Assembly: GCA_019925095.2 (NCBI GenBank)
Contig: CM034415.1
Location: 7,721,001-7,785,000 of the forward strand
From: Dendrolimus kikuchii
Lineage: Eukaryota; Arthropoda; Insecta; Lepidoptera; Lasiocampidae
Direction: 5' to 3'
DNA length: 64,000 nucleotides
In this document: one piece after another, positions 21,301 through 30,400 of the stretch
How positions within the stretch are numbered: position 1 is the first letter of the stretch
Layout of the letters: each line of letters starts with the position of its first letter
Position numbers and translations under genes: made by a program
The notes under the pieces: generated by a model
Seen by the model: only the letters and a program-made list of their open reading frames with translations
Database searches by the model: none
Told to the model about the DNA's origin: nothing

Positions 21301-22344
21301 TGCGCAGAAAATCAACACATGCCACCAAAAACTAGCCATGAATGGATAACTCCAACAAAACCTTGGTCTCGAATACATGTGGATTTCGCAGGGCCATTCC
21401 AAAATAAACTGTTTTTTATTGTGGTGGATGCTTATTCAAGATGGCCTGAAGTAATTGTAATCAACAACATGACTTCAAATACTGTGATTAAACACCTTAG
21501 AAACTTATTTGCAACTCATGGCATATGTGAAACTTTAGTGTCAGACAATGGTACCCCATTTATATCAAGGGAGATGGAAGATTTTCTGGAGGCGAATAAG
21601 ATCAAACATGTGACTACAGCCCCTTATCATCCTGCTACAAATGGGCTGGCCGAGAGGATGGTACAAACCGTCAAGGATAAATTACGCAAGATGGACAATA
21701 TGAACTGGGACGTAAAGATTCCAAACATGCTATTGAGTTTAAGAACAACTCCATGTGTTACAACACAAAAGAGCCCAGCCGAACTATTAATGAATCGACG
21801 CTTAAGAACATTGCTAGATAGTTTACATCCAGATAATATACAAACTAAAAAGATGAACCAACAGATAGAAAGAAATGCACAGAAGAAGCATAGAGAAACA
21901 CAAGTAGGACAAAAAGTAATGTACAGAAACTATGGAAATGGGCCAAAATGGATGCCAGGTACAGTGGTAGACAAAGGAGGGCCATCCAGTTACAGAATTA
22001 AAATGAAGAATAATAGTGAGGTGGTAAACAGACACATCGATCAACTAGTGCGTTTCGACCCACAGACAACTAATACACCAGACGAAGAGTTGGCAACAGA
22101 AGTGCAGGAGGATACTAATCAAGATAAAGGAACTGACACACAAATGGAAGACACAAATAATGAGAATGAGCAAGTAAAACAGTCTTGCCCGGAAGAAGTT
22201 ATTGAGATTCCGAGCACTGAGAAGTGGGAAGAAATGTTAGGAATCCCTAGCACTTCTGAAATATCCTATGGGGGAAGGAAGTTTAAACAAAAACGGAATA
22301 TGTATGCTAAATCTCCATATGCTAGGAATAATTATGTAGAATAA
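18313..22344 (+). CDS. gag-pol polyprotein of the mag-like gypsy element
   Basis: One uninterrupted frame of about 1,343 residues; the first ATG is 18313, as the GTG at 18304 overlaps the primer-binding site. Numbering from 18304: Gag-type region ~1-220; two zinc knuckles ~228-262 (CX2CX3HX4C, then canonical CX2CX4HX4C); aspartic protease with DTGA near 313; reverse transcriptase ~450-630 with LIDD in place of the usual YVDD/YLDD near 596; RNase H with TCDSSDYG near 742; integrase zinc finger ~963-1000 and DDE core (VDFAGP ~1025, SDNGTPF ~1080, NGLAERM ~1113); a basic tail. Protease-RT-RH-IN order is that of Ty3/gypsy. No envelope gene follows. All catalytic residues looked for are present, so it may still be mobile. 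Confidence 0.93.
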   Translation: METSGEIRAARAVTFQEFNQQTGNWDNYIERLNYCFEANGIREDSAKRANFFTVCGVQVYETLLALITPRKSNEVTFLEIVTCLTKHYSPKRNEISTSYKFYKRDQKPGESASEYIAQLRKLSTSCNFKDLERMLRDRLVCGMLDQKLQYELLKKDNLQYYEVVDAMLSAESAGRDMRMMQGTCAAQPTSFTSVVPAFYDSSLSAVSVPEPMDINAVQTRTNTRFCYRCGGHHSGECRFINAICRFCKKKGHIEKICMVKKKSVKTTQNVNYTEHGERLNGIYNVSSSSRVQPYEVAILLEGIPVVMQVDTGASFSLVNESTWQKLRRHQPRLILHTAPYTLRTWTDAPVKLLGRITLQVIYKGLQRDLTAIVAKGNGPNLLGRDWLKPLEITLNIHFVSEIDLHDINKLIDKYSDVFQEGLGTYRGHPVTIHLKPEVTPKFLKARPVPYAIKDRVEKEIDRLVSEGVLKSTAFSEWATPVVPIVKRNGDIRLCGDYRSTVNQSTESDTYPMPTANEVFANIAGGKFFSTLDLERAYTQVTVDNNTAKLLTLNTCKGLYTVHRLAFGVKACPGIFQRLMTALLAGIPGVAVLIDDIIVCGRTMWEMHQRLDMVLHRISRSGLRLNKAKCKFAKDKVEFLGFIIDAEGIHPAPSKVESIMKTPEPKNIAELQAFLGLYNFYERFIPHKATLLEPLHRLLDRSQKWRWTDLEQRTFDTAKRLLSCDLTLIHYDLEKQLVLTCDSSDYGVGAVIAHVMEDGQERPIAMGSRTLHTHERRYSQLDKEAAAIMFGLQKFHNYLMGRHFVIITDHKPLLGIFDPKKQIPTMLSPRLTRIAIALTSYSYDIIYRPGSQIGNADGLSRWPQPVPEEPEPQLYDVLLMAERPDDFPVEAEQIARESKKDRILSQVIHHMKCGWPAKVNDGELRAYWLHRNDLSLMEDCILHSCRVVVPAQLRTQILQFLHNTHNGIVKTKALARSYVWWPHLNEDIEELVRDCQRCAENQHMPPKTSHEWITPTKPWSRIHVDFAGPFQNKLFFIVVDAYSRWPEVIVINNMTSNTVIKHLRNLFATHGICETLVSDNGTPFISREMEDFLEANKIKHVTTAPYHPATNGLAERMVQTVKDKLRKMDNMNWDVKIPNMLLSLRTTPCVTTQKSPAELLMNRRLRTLLDSLHPDNIQTKKMNQQIERNAQKKHRETQVGQKVMYRNYGNGPKWMPGTVVDKGGPSSYRIKMKNNSEVVNRHIDQLVRFDPQTTNTPDEELATEVQEDTNQDKGTDTQMEDTNNENEQVKQSCPEEVIEIPSTEKWEEMLGIPSTSEISYGGRKFKQKRNMYAKSPYARNNYVE

Positions 22345-22464
22345 TTGTGCAGTTACGGTTAATTGTATTTAATCTTAGCTTTAATGTTTTTTTTTTTTTG
22401 TATTGCATAGTGATGTCATAGTATTAAATGGTTTAAAGTACTAACTTGGGGGAAAGGTATGTCA

Positions 22465-22554
22465 TGTATTCATTCATATATTTTAGTATGTCAAAAAGCG
22501 GGTAGTTAGTAAAAAAGAATAAAAGGATCTCTTATGTGAATATCTAGACTTTTA
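22465..22554 (+). repeat. 3' LTR of the gypsy element
   Basis: Identical by eye to the 5' copy and preceded by a polypurine tract 8 bp upstream. Confidence 0.85.
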
Positions 22555-22619
22555 ATTTCCAAGCATTGCTTGTAGATATGATTTAAGAGATAAAGCCTGA
22601 TTCATGTACGCAATCGTTT

Positions 22620-22865
22620 TCGACGGCCTCTGTGGTTGAGCGGGCTAAGCCTTTGTCGGCGTACCACACTGCAACGCAGAGGTTCCGGGTTCGATTCCTG
22701 GTATAGTAAATTTCGGAAACGTATTTTCTCCGTTATTTACTATGGTCTGGGTGTCTGGGATCGACCCCAGAGTAGTCCGTTGTATATTACCCATAACACA
22801 AGCGTAACTTGCTTAATTTGGGGATATACAATGTGTGTGTTTGTCTGCCGATTATTATTATTAAT
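22620..22865 (+). repeat. tRNA-derived SINE
   Basis: An A-box-like TGGTTGAGCGGGCTAAG (22633 region) and a B box GGTTCGATTCC (22688-22698) form a pol III promoter. They are followed by a non-tRNA body (GTCTGGGTGTCTGGGATCG, CCCATAACACAAGCGTAACT) and an (ATT)n tail. A real tRNA would need a matching 3' acceptor strand about 20 nt after the B box, which is absent. Confidence 0.8.
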
Positions 22866-23501
22866 CGTTAAGTTATTAGTCAACTTGTGAAACTGGCAAG
22901 TTCAATAATAAAATGAACAAAAACATTTTTATGTTGATATGATATCTACAAGTAACGCTTGGAAACCAGTAAAGAAAGTCAAACTGGATACATCCTAGTA
23001 CATACGAATTTTTTGTATTAGTATTGTCATCACATCAGTATATCTAATAAAAAATAATAAATTAATAAAAACTATTGCAAAAAAATAACAGTATGGAAAA
23101 GTGAAACTTATGTTAGGCTCAATAATCCTTCAACAGAAAAGCTATTTTTATTTATTTCTATTTTATTTCAGGAAAACATGTCCCATAGTCACAGTGCATA
23201 CAATCATATTAAAAATAACAATATTACTTATATATTAACAACTAGGAAAGATATGTAGCATTTGTTTATGGAAATTTTTCAAATGTTTTCTATATTATTT
23301 TAGATTACTAAAGACTTTATTGCTTTGATTACCTATCTGTTAAATAATTTCAGCTAGACTCTGATAATTTCATAAAATATTCTGAGATTTCTATCAGAAG
23401 AATGAAGAAAGACAGTTTTTTGTCAAAGCTTACATTATATACTTCACGTTATTCCTAGAAATAATAAATACATCGAAATATTGGTTAATATTAATATTTA
23501 C
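22866..23501. other. Intron sequence
   Basis: AT-rich remainder of intron 1 of the minus-strand gene between its first exon and the SINE. No ZAD-type second exon was seen. Confidence 0.45.
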
Positions 23502-23630
23502 ATGAATCTCAAAGCAGTCCTTTAGCATTTCAGCATATACTTCTTCTTTCCCAAGGTTGTGATAGGGTGTTTTCAATTCTTTATCCGGCGGTCTGACTAA
23601 ACAGCAGCGGCAATGAGCAAGCCGCTCCAT
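23502..23630 (-). CDS. ZAD domain, first half (first coding exon, minus-strand gene)
   Basis: ATG at 23630-23628; donor GTAAAT at 23501-23496; 129 nt ending in phase 0. Encodes MERLAHCRCCLVRPPDKE and a second segment ending MLKDCFEIH. The CRCC is the first CX2C of a zinc-finger-associated domain (ZAD), an insect dimerisation domain with four cysteines in two CX2C pairs. It is 43 codons and strongly similar in layout to 24881-25018 (CRCC, then E-x-Y-x-x-M-L-K-x-C-F). The second CX2C must be supplied by another exon, which was not found. Confidence 0.85.
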
Positions 23631-24880
23631 TTTATATAAAAAAAACTATGAACTGAGACAATATAAAAATGAAAATAAAATAACACCAACTCTAAAACGT
23701 TTTGTAGCTTGTTTTCTGAAAAATAAAATATAAAGACAAATCTTAATCAATTTGACAATATTATAATTTTTTATTTAAGTGTGACCAAATGTAAATTGAA
23801 GATTCTGCTAAATTGGTTTTAAACTGCGCAAATAATTAGTATTATCATGGAATTAGATGATAGATATATTTTAAAAATAGTATTCGTTTTCCATGGTATT
23901 ATACAGTTTATGTTTAATGTTTAATTTTAGTTCGTATAATATTAGATGTAATAATACAACAAATTTGTTAGTATTATAAAAAAAATAATTTGATTGAAAA
24001 AAGCGTTAACGGGCTGTGAAATATATAGATAAAATGATCATGTACTATTACATAGTCCAATCATTCTAATGTAAATAATTTAAGTTTAACCTATTTTAGT
24101 TATTTTTATAATATGGTTTCAAGGTACTTATATTTTTGCAAGGATTGAATTGAAAAGTTCAATTCTGAAAGATCATATTTTTCTAATCTATAGTTCAATG
24201 TCATAAATAAGTCATAAATTGGATGTTTAATTCTGCTATAAAAGTGGATTTTTTAAACATGGTCACACTAGTCCGTCAGCCGTCATTATACATGACTCAG
24301 ATTAATAATAATATTTTCTTAACAGACCCATTCACTATCTTCCGGTACAGTTCCGCCGAGGTTGGAACTTGCAGTACTCAAGATACTTTCTTCTCGGTTT
24401 TGCAGGTCACAATGCAGAATTCCTGCATTACGTGGCGGACTGCCATGCAAGATAATGAATGGATCCCTGTAATGGCCTGGTCCCTGATTCGGGACGAGTA
24501 ACGGCGGTGATTGGGTAAAGAGTAAAATAAACTATTTTTGTGGATTGTGTATTATTTTTGTGGATTGTGTATTATTTTTGTGGGATATATTGAAATTGTT
24601 TTTAAGTGAAAAGTGTGTTTTAGTCAAACAACTCTCACATGTTGAATGAAATACAACTTTTTGAGCGGACTTCGTTGAGAAAGCCGCTTTCAAATTAGTT
24701 CAAAAAACCTTCTAGCCAATCCGGAAACTTTTGTAATCAAAACGGATGTTGGATAAAATGAAAAAAAAAATCATTTCTTAAAATGGCGGACGGGTCGATG
24801 GAGTATCGCGTCGGTACTATATTTTTGAATTGAATTTATTTTGCAAGTTTAGTGCAAACCTTATTTATAGTGTTAAGACA
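23631..24880. promoter_or_regulatory. Shared head-to-head promoter region
   Basis: The 1,250-bp gap between the start codons of the two divergent ZAD genes. It holds three near-perfect copies of a 20-bp unit ATTATTTTTGTGGATTGTGT at 24531-24583. No TATA box or initiator could be assigned. A short open frame at 24223-24501 has no recognisable domain. Two 5' UTRs must lie here, because both first coding exons begin at its edges, unless upstream non-coding exons exist. Confidence 0.5.
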
Positions 24881-25018
24881 ATGGAGACTTCTATTTTGAA
24901 TGGTATGTGCCGGTGTTGTGCTTTGGAAGGGACGTTTAAAGACCTAAAATGTACGTATCATTGGATGGGCGAGCAAGAGATCTACGGCGACATGTTGAAG
25001 GAGTGTTTCAATATTGAT
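24881..25018 (+). CDS. ZAD domain, first half (first coding exon, plus-strand gene)
   Basis: The start is taken as ATG 24881 rather than the upstream in-frame ATG 24830, because only from here does the sequence align with the minus-strand paralogue (METSILNGMCRCCALEG). 138 nt, donor GTAAGT at 25019, ending in phase 0 after CFNID. Contains the first CX2C of a ZAD. ZAD proteins are insect C2H2 factors whose N-terminal ZAD mediates dimerisation. The next exon is 15.6 kb away; the intron is full of mobile elements. Confidence 0.88.
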
Positions 25019-26062
25019 GTAAGTTTTTATGCACTTATTATCAGTTTAATTTATAATAAACACCTACATACCAAGTTATCCTCCCTTATAAGACACCTTT
25101 CTGTTAAAAACTGAAACTTAAGACATAAAATCCAAAGCATCGATCGATTATTGTATTAGTATTCTTTATTGATTTTTACCGCTTGTTTATTCTTTTAGGG
25201 ACTTCTTCATTTAACTAATTTAAGTAGGAATTGATCATAATATCTGAAAGGGTATTGAAAATTCTTGTTAAATTTGCTTAATATTCTTAGACCTGCTATC
25301 TCAACCTCGTGCGGCCCGCCAAGCTTTTGTAAGTGATCTGCCTGGCTTACTAGGTACGTAGTTGTATAATATCATGGATTTACATTAGTAACCTCTTCGG
25401 TGTTGCAAATGTCCACTTTCCATCAGGTGGGCCGTAAATATCCTTGTGGTACTGTAGTAATAAAAAAAGAATCTAAATAAATTCATATTGCGGCTCGCGG
25501 TGCCTTGTCTATGTTGCCCTTATAAAAAAAGGTTGAATATGACTGATGCTGACTGAGTAGTTTCTGATAAAGGTGGGTATATATATGCAGGAAATGAATT
25601 TAATAGGGATGTACTTACGACTTACTTAAAATCACTAAAACTTTTTGAATCTAGGAAATTCGTTTCTGAATTAATTATGGCAAAATGAAAATTGATGATA
25701 AACAATAATGAAACAGTACTGTTGCATTTGATAATAGCATAGTGCGATTTGAGTTTAGGGATATACTTACTCACAACTTATCACTTATTCATAACCACTA
25801 AACCTTTTGAGTTTAGAAAAGATTTGAATTAATTATAGCAAACTTCAAATTCATGAAATCTTTTTAATAAGGAAACCGCAATTCTATCACTTGATAATAA
25901 AGTGTAGAAATGTTATTATGACAAATATCCAAACAATCCATATATCGAGGGCTTCATGACATATAGGTGGATACTCAAAAATGCCAATTTCTTTGTTGTT
26001 TACTAAAAACTATGCATGTTACAATTTAGAAAGTCTTACCAGTTTGCAAGTGTATCTAAGAA
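25019..26062. other. Intron 1 of the plus-strand gene, element-poor part
   Basis: 25388-25440 is a fragment of SINE-like family A (GTGTTGCAAATGTCCA, CATCAGGTGGGCCGT). The rest is AT-rich and unrecognised. Confidence 0.45.
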
Positions 26063-26692
26063 GAGACCGGGCTACGGGCGTGCAGAACGCCGCCTGGAGC
26101 CCGGGACTCAGCATGTAAAGGGAACCGGGTTACAGGCGTGCAGAACGCCGCCTGGAACCCGGGACCCAAAAGGGTAGCGGAAACCGGGCTACGGGACTGC
26201 AGAACGCAACCGGAGCCCGGGATCCGTGAGGTATGCCTGCACTACTGCCTACTCCGAACGCGAGTAGGCCATAATGATAGTGCAGGCAGAGGTCCGCGCT
26301 CGACAGCGCACGTTTTTGTAATGAGGTAATGGTAAGGGCGCTCAGCGCTTTATATTTATACTAATGAAGCGGGGGGCGAGGTAAACGCCCATTACGACGT
26401 CCCGCTAACAACAACTATGGGTCACAACTGTGTAAGGACCCTCGAAATGTACTAAGATCTAGGGTGTACCAAAATGTATAATAGTGGTAAGTTGAGATAA
26501 GGCTTAATGTATGTAAAATTAAGGAAATAAAGTAAAGGGGGTGTTACGACGAAGCGAGGGGTCGGCGGAGGCAGCCTCTATAAATATAGGACGCCTTTGG
26601 GGCGCATTTTTGTAGTTCGTGAGTAGTTCGTTAGTTCGTTCGCAGTTCATAAGAAGAAGCTCCCTCCCGCCGACGCCAACGAAGTCGAAGCC
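26063..26692 (+). repeat. 5' LTR of the BEL element
   Basis: Begins with three imperfect ~43-bp inverted-repeat-bearing units (ACCGGGCTACGGGCGTGCAG type). TATA box TATAAATA at 26579-26586. It contains ~170 bp (about 26314-26484) absent from the 3' copy. May extend to GTAGCA at 26702. Confidence 0.8.
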
Positions 26693-26831
26693 TCCCGTAG
26701 CATCGTTTTCGGTTGTTTTCATTTCGGAAAATCGGTTACCCGAACCAGCGACCAACCCTCTACAGTCCTACAGTCCACTGCAACACCAACATCGTCTGGT
26801 CAGCTTCGAGCCGTATTGGAAGAACTGAAGT

Positions 26832-27443
26832 ATGCCGAATACGAGAAGCAGAATCGAAAAGGACGCTGCGCAGGCGAACAAGAAGAGTGCGACAGAGGTA
26901 GCAACAACCTCAACGACAACTGGCAGTGTCACGGCGGAATCCGGAACAGAGACTAGCTCAGTAAAAGCAACGACCGTAAAAGCAACGACAGTAAAAGCAA
27001 CTGCCGTAAAAGCAACGCCAACGGCGTCGGCAACGACAGTAAAAGCAACAATGCCGGTCTCTGTTACGGATTTGCAGCCACAACCACCGCCAGTTTTACG
27101 CGAAATACTTCGCAGAAAAGAATGCACTCTAGAAGAAACTTCAAGACCGCAGTCACTACGCTCCACGACTTCCCGCAGACGACTTGCCGAGCTGGAAGCC
27201 AAAGAGAGACTAGCCGCATTGAAGTTGAAACAGTTGGAGGCAGCCGTTGAACTCGAACAAGCGAGAATAAATAGGCTACAAGCCGAATCATCGGACGATG
27301 ATGACGTCATCGAAGAAAGCGAACTACCATCAAGAAGAGTGGACATGTGGTTCGAGAGACTGCCGCAAACGCAGGAACCACATGCCACAGAACCCCCCCC
27401 CCGCCCCAGCGACGTTAGCCAGCGATATAGGGAGAATGAATGA
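26832..27443 (+). CDS. BEL gag N-terminal frame, separated from pol by a frame break
   Basis: ATG 26832 opens a 203-residue frame. It begins with a basic stretch and a Thr/Ala-rich region in which a VKATT unit is repeated about eight times (residues ~40-75). A charged helical region follows (~110-160: ELEAKERLAALKLKQLEAAV), likely coiled coil, then an acidic patch. The frame continues only 14 codons past a ten-C run (27393-27402); the rest of gag is in the +1 frame. A one-base change in the homopolymer would explain the break. Programmed frameshifting is possible but less usual in BEL elements. Confidence 0.7.
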   Translation: MPNTRSRIEKDAAQANKKSATEVATTSTTTGSVTAESGTETSSVKATTVKATTVKATAVKATPTASATTVKATMPVSVTDLQPQPPPVLREILRRKECTLEETSRPQSLRSTTSRRRLAELEAKERLAALKLKQLEAAVELEQARINRLQAESSDDDDVIEESELPSRRVDMWFERLPQTQEPHATEPPPRPSDVSQRYRENE

Positions 27444-30400
27444 ACGGGGACAGGGCGTCCACGTCGGAAATATGGCACGCGGACAACGGGTCTCAGAACG
27501 AGGCCCGCCTGCACGTTCAAACGTCATGGATGTGACGTCACTGGCAGAAGCGATCACTGAAGCGGCGCGAACGAGCACAAGACAGGCGCAGCGATACATG
27601 CAAGAACTCCCGACCTTTAATGGAAATAGTGGCGAATGGCTGTCCTTCCAGGCAGCCTTTCGGGAAACGGGAGGGAGCTTCTCAGCAGGGGAGAACGTCG
27701 CGCGCCTACGTAGAAGCCTAAGGGGAGCCGCACTGGAGGCCGTCAGTGCCCTGCTGATTACCCAGACGGGGCCTGAAGATATTTTGAAGGCATTGGAAAG
27801 AAGGTTCGGCCGTCCAGATGCCCTTGTGCTGGGAGAAATGGAGAAAATGAAGACATGGACACGAGTCACCGACAGCCCTCGGGACTTGTGCTTATTTGCC
27901 AACAAGATGGCAAACCTAGTAGCAACAATTGAAGTATTGAACAAGCCGCAGTATTTACATAGCCCAGAGATGCTACGCGCGGCAGTGGAGAAGCTGACTC
28001 CAATCGTAAGGAACAAGTGGTACGACTATGCAGCTGTGAAGACCGAAGGGGTTCCGGAACTTAAGAAACTTGCGAGCTTCCTGAATGAAGAGGCAGACAA
28101 GTGCGCCGCGTATGCACCGATCGAACGCGAGAGCGAGATGGCACGATCGAAAAGGAGGACGGAGCACATACACATAGTGAACAACGACAGTGAACGCGTG
28201 AATATGAGAAAAAGTGAACCGTGCCCAGTCTGCAAACGCGATCATAAACTTAGCGATTGCCGCAAGTTCGTCGGTGCGGATGTGAGCGCGCGGTGGGACT
28301 TAGCCAAAAAGTGTAAAGTGTGCTTCCGCTGCCTGCGAAGTAGGCATCGACGTTCTTCGTGCCGCGCCCCGCCGTGTGGGGTGGAAAGGTGTACGCTACA
28401 CCACCACCGCTTGCTGCATCACCAAAGGAGACCTGAAGTTAACGAGGTAAGTCCAAGTGCAGTGAGTGTGACGTCAGAACCGGCGGGAGAAGTGTTAGCG
28501 TCCGCGATCAACAGCGTTATCAATGATGGAAGAAACAAACGACGTGCCTATCTGAAGGTGGCCCCGGTCGCTATAACCGGACCGAGGGGCAGTCGTCACA
28601 CCTACGCACTATTGGACGAAGGCAGCACCGTGACCATTATTGATGCGCAACTGGCCGAGCAACTGGGACTTAGCGGACCACGGGACCCCATGAAGATGCA
28701 GGGAGTCAACGGTGAAGAATCATCGCATGACTACAGCATGCGAGTGTCCGCCAGGATAAGAGGCTCATATGAAACAGAAGAACACACACTGAGGGACGCT
28801 CGCACAATAAAGAACATGAGCTTCTTCAGCCAGACCGTTCATCGGAGCGATGTGCAGGGCTGTGCACATCTGCAGGAGATAGAAAATGTACTCATCTATG
28901 AAAGAGCTACACCGAAGATACTAATCGGCCAAGATAATTGGGAGCTGATTATTTCAAATGAAGTACGTAAAGGCCCGCGTCACCAACCGGTCGCCTCTCG
29001 TACGCAGCTGGGTTGGGTGCTGCACGGCTGCCGCACCTCAACCACATCGCCGGTCGTGTTCTGCTCACACTTGAACATGATGGAAGAAGACCACGACCCG
29101 CTTGAAGAAATTATGAAAAAATATTTCGCGTTGGAATCACTGGGAATCGAACCCAGAACGCAGGTTAGCGATCCACAACAACGCGCCTTGGAAATTTTGG
29201 AAAAGAAAACTCGTCGTTTGGAAAATGGACAATTTGAAACGGGACTTTTATGGAAAGATGAAAGTTCACCTATGCCAAATAATTATGAAAATGCATTGAA
29301 GAGACTTCAGAACTTAGAAAAAAAATTGGATCGCGATGAAGAGCTTAAAGCGAAGTATGAAGAGAGAATTGGAAATTTAATGTTGTCAGGCTACGCCGAG
29401 CGCGCCTCCACTCCCCCCACCAGCGGGAGGACGTGGTATCTTCCCCACTTCGCCGTCGTGAATCCAGACAAGGAGAAAATAAGGGTGGTCCACGACGCAG
29501 CCGCCAAGTATCATGGCAGAAGTCTGAACGATATGTTGCTGCCTGGACCCGACCTTCTTCGATCACTACCGGGAGTCATCATGAAGTACCGGCAGTATCC
29601 AGTGGCAGTGTCTGCCGACATAAAGGAAATGTTCATGCAAGTGAAGATCATAGAAGCCGACAGGGATGCATTACGCTTTCTGTGGCGTGGCAACCGCCGC
29701 GATAGCGAGCCTCCAGAGGAATATAGAATGACGTCGCTCATCTTTGGTGCAACGTCTTCGCCTTGCGTAGCCTTGTACGTGAAAAACAAGAACGCAAGGG
29801 AATTTGAAAATGAAGACAGAGAAGCGGCGAGGGCAATAGTGGTCAATCATTACATGGACGACTATCTGCAAAGCCTTCAAACAGTTGAAGAAGCCAGGAA
29901 AATGACAGCTGCCGTTGACAACATACAGCGGCGAGCGGGTTTCCAACTCCGAGGGTGGACCTCCAATTATAAGGAGGCGATTTCAAGCTTCGCGCCATCC
30001 GGTCAAACCACCGTTGAAATCGGCGGGAGCGAAATAGAAAAAACATTGGGTCTGATGTGGCACGTGAGAGAAGACACGCTTGGCTTTCGTGTCAATCAAA
30101 GAAGAGTTCCGGCAGAAGTATTGGAGGGGAGTCGAATGCCGACGAAGAGAGAAGCACTGGGACTCATCATGTCGATATTCGACCCCCTGGGGTTCATTTC
30201 CCCCCTCACCACACCGGCGAAACGCATCATGCAAGATACATGGAAATATAAAACAACATGGGACGAAGTCATCCCGGAGGAACTGCAAGACAAATGGAAA
30301 AATTGGCTGAGAGACTTGATATCTCTACCTAACTTACGCATTCCACGCTGCTACGAATATTCACCGGCAGCGATCAGGGAGTTGCACACATTCGTCGATG

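Larger units (their letters stand above)
18192..22554 (+). mobile_element. mag-like Ty3/gypsy LTR retrotransposon
   Basis: Two 90-bp direct repeats (18192-18281 and 22465-22554), identical by eye, flank one gag-pol ORF. A primer-binding candidate TGGCGACGAGTG starts at 18295, and a polypurine tract GGGGGAAAGG lies at 22448-22457. The 3' LTR may begin at 22460 (TGTCATGTATTC), which would mean the 5' copy lacks its first bases; no target duplication is clear. Very short LTRs are known from the mag lineage (Bombyx). The element sits antisense in the first intron of the minus-strand zinc-finger gene. Confidence 0.9.

Noticed and set aside
22620..22720. Possible tRNA gene (A and B boxes)
   Set aside because: No 3' acceptor strand pairing with the 5' end and a long non-tRNA body with an (ATT)n tail; it is a SINE.
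17255..23500. Search for the missing ZAD half 2 exon on the minus strand
   Set aside because: No acceptor + CX2C + helix + donor combination of length 1 mod 3 could be recognised by eye, so no feature is called.
24223..24501. 92-codon open frame in the divergent promoter region
   Set aside because: No domain, no homologue I recognise, and the composition does not stand out; kept only as part of the regulatory gap.
26113..26329. Open frame in the BEL LTR
   Set aside because: Comes from the GC-rich repeated U3 block; no conserved product.
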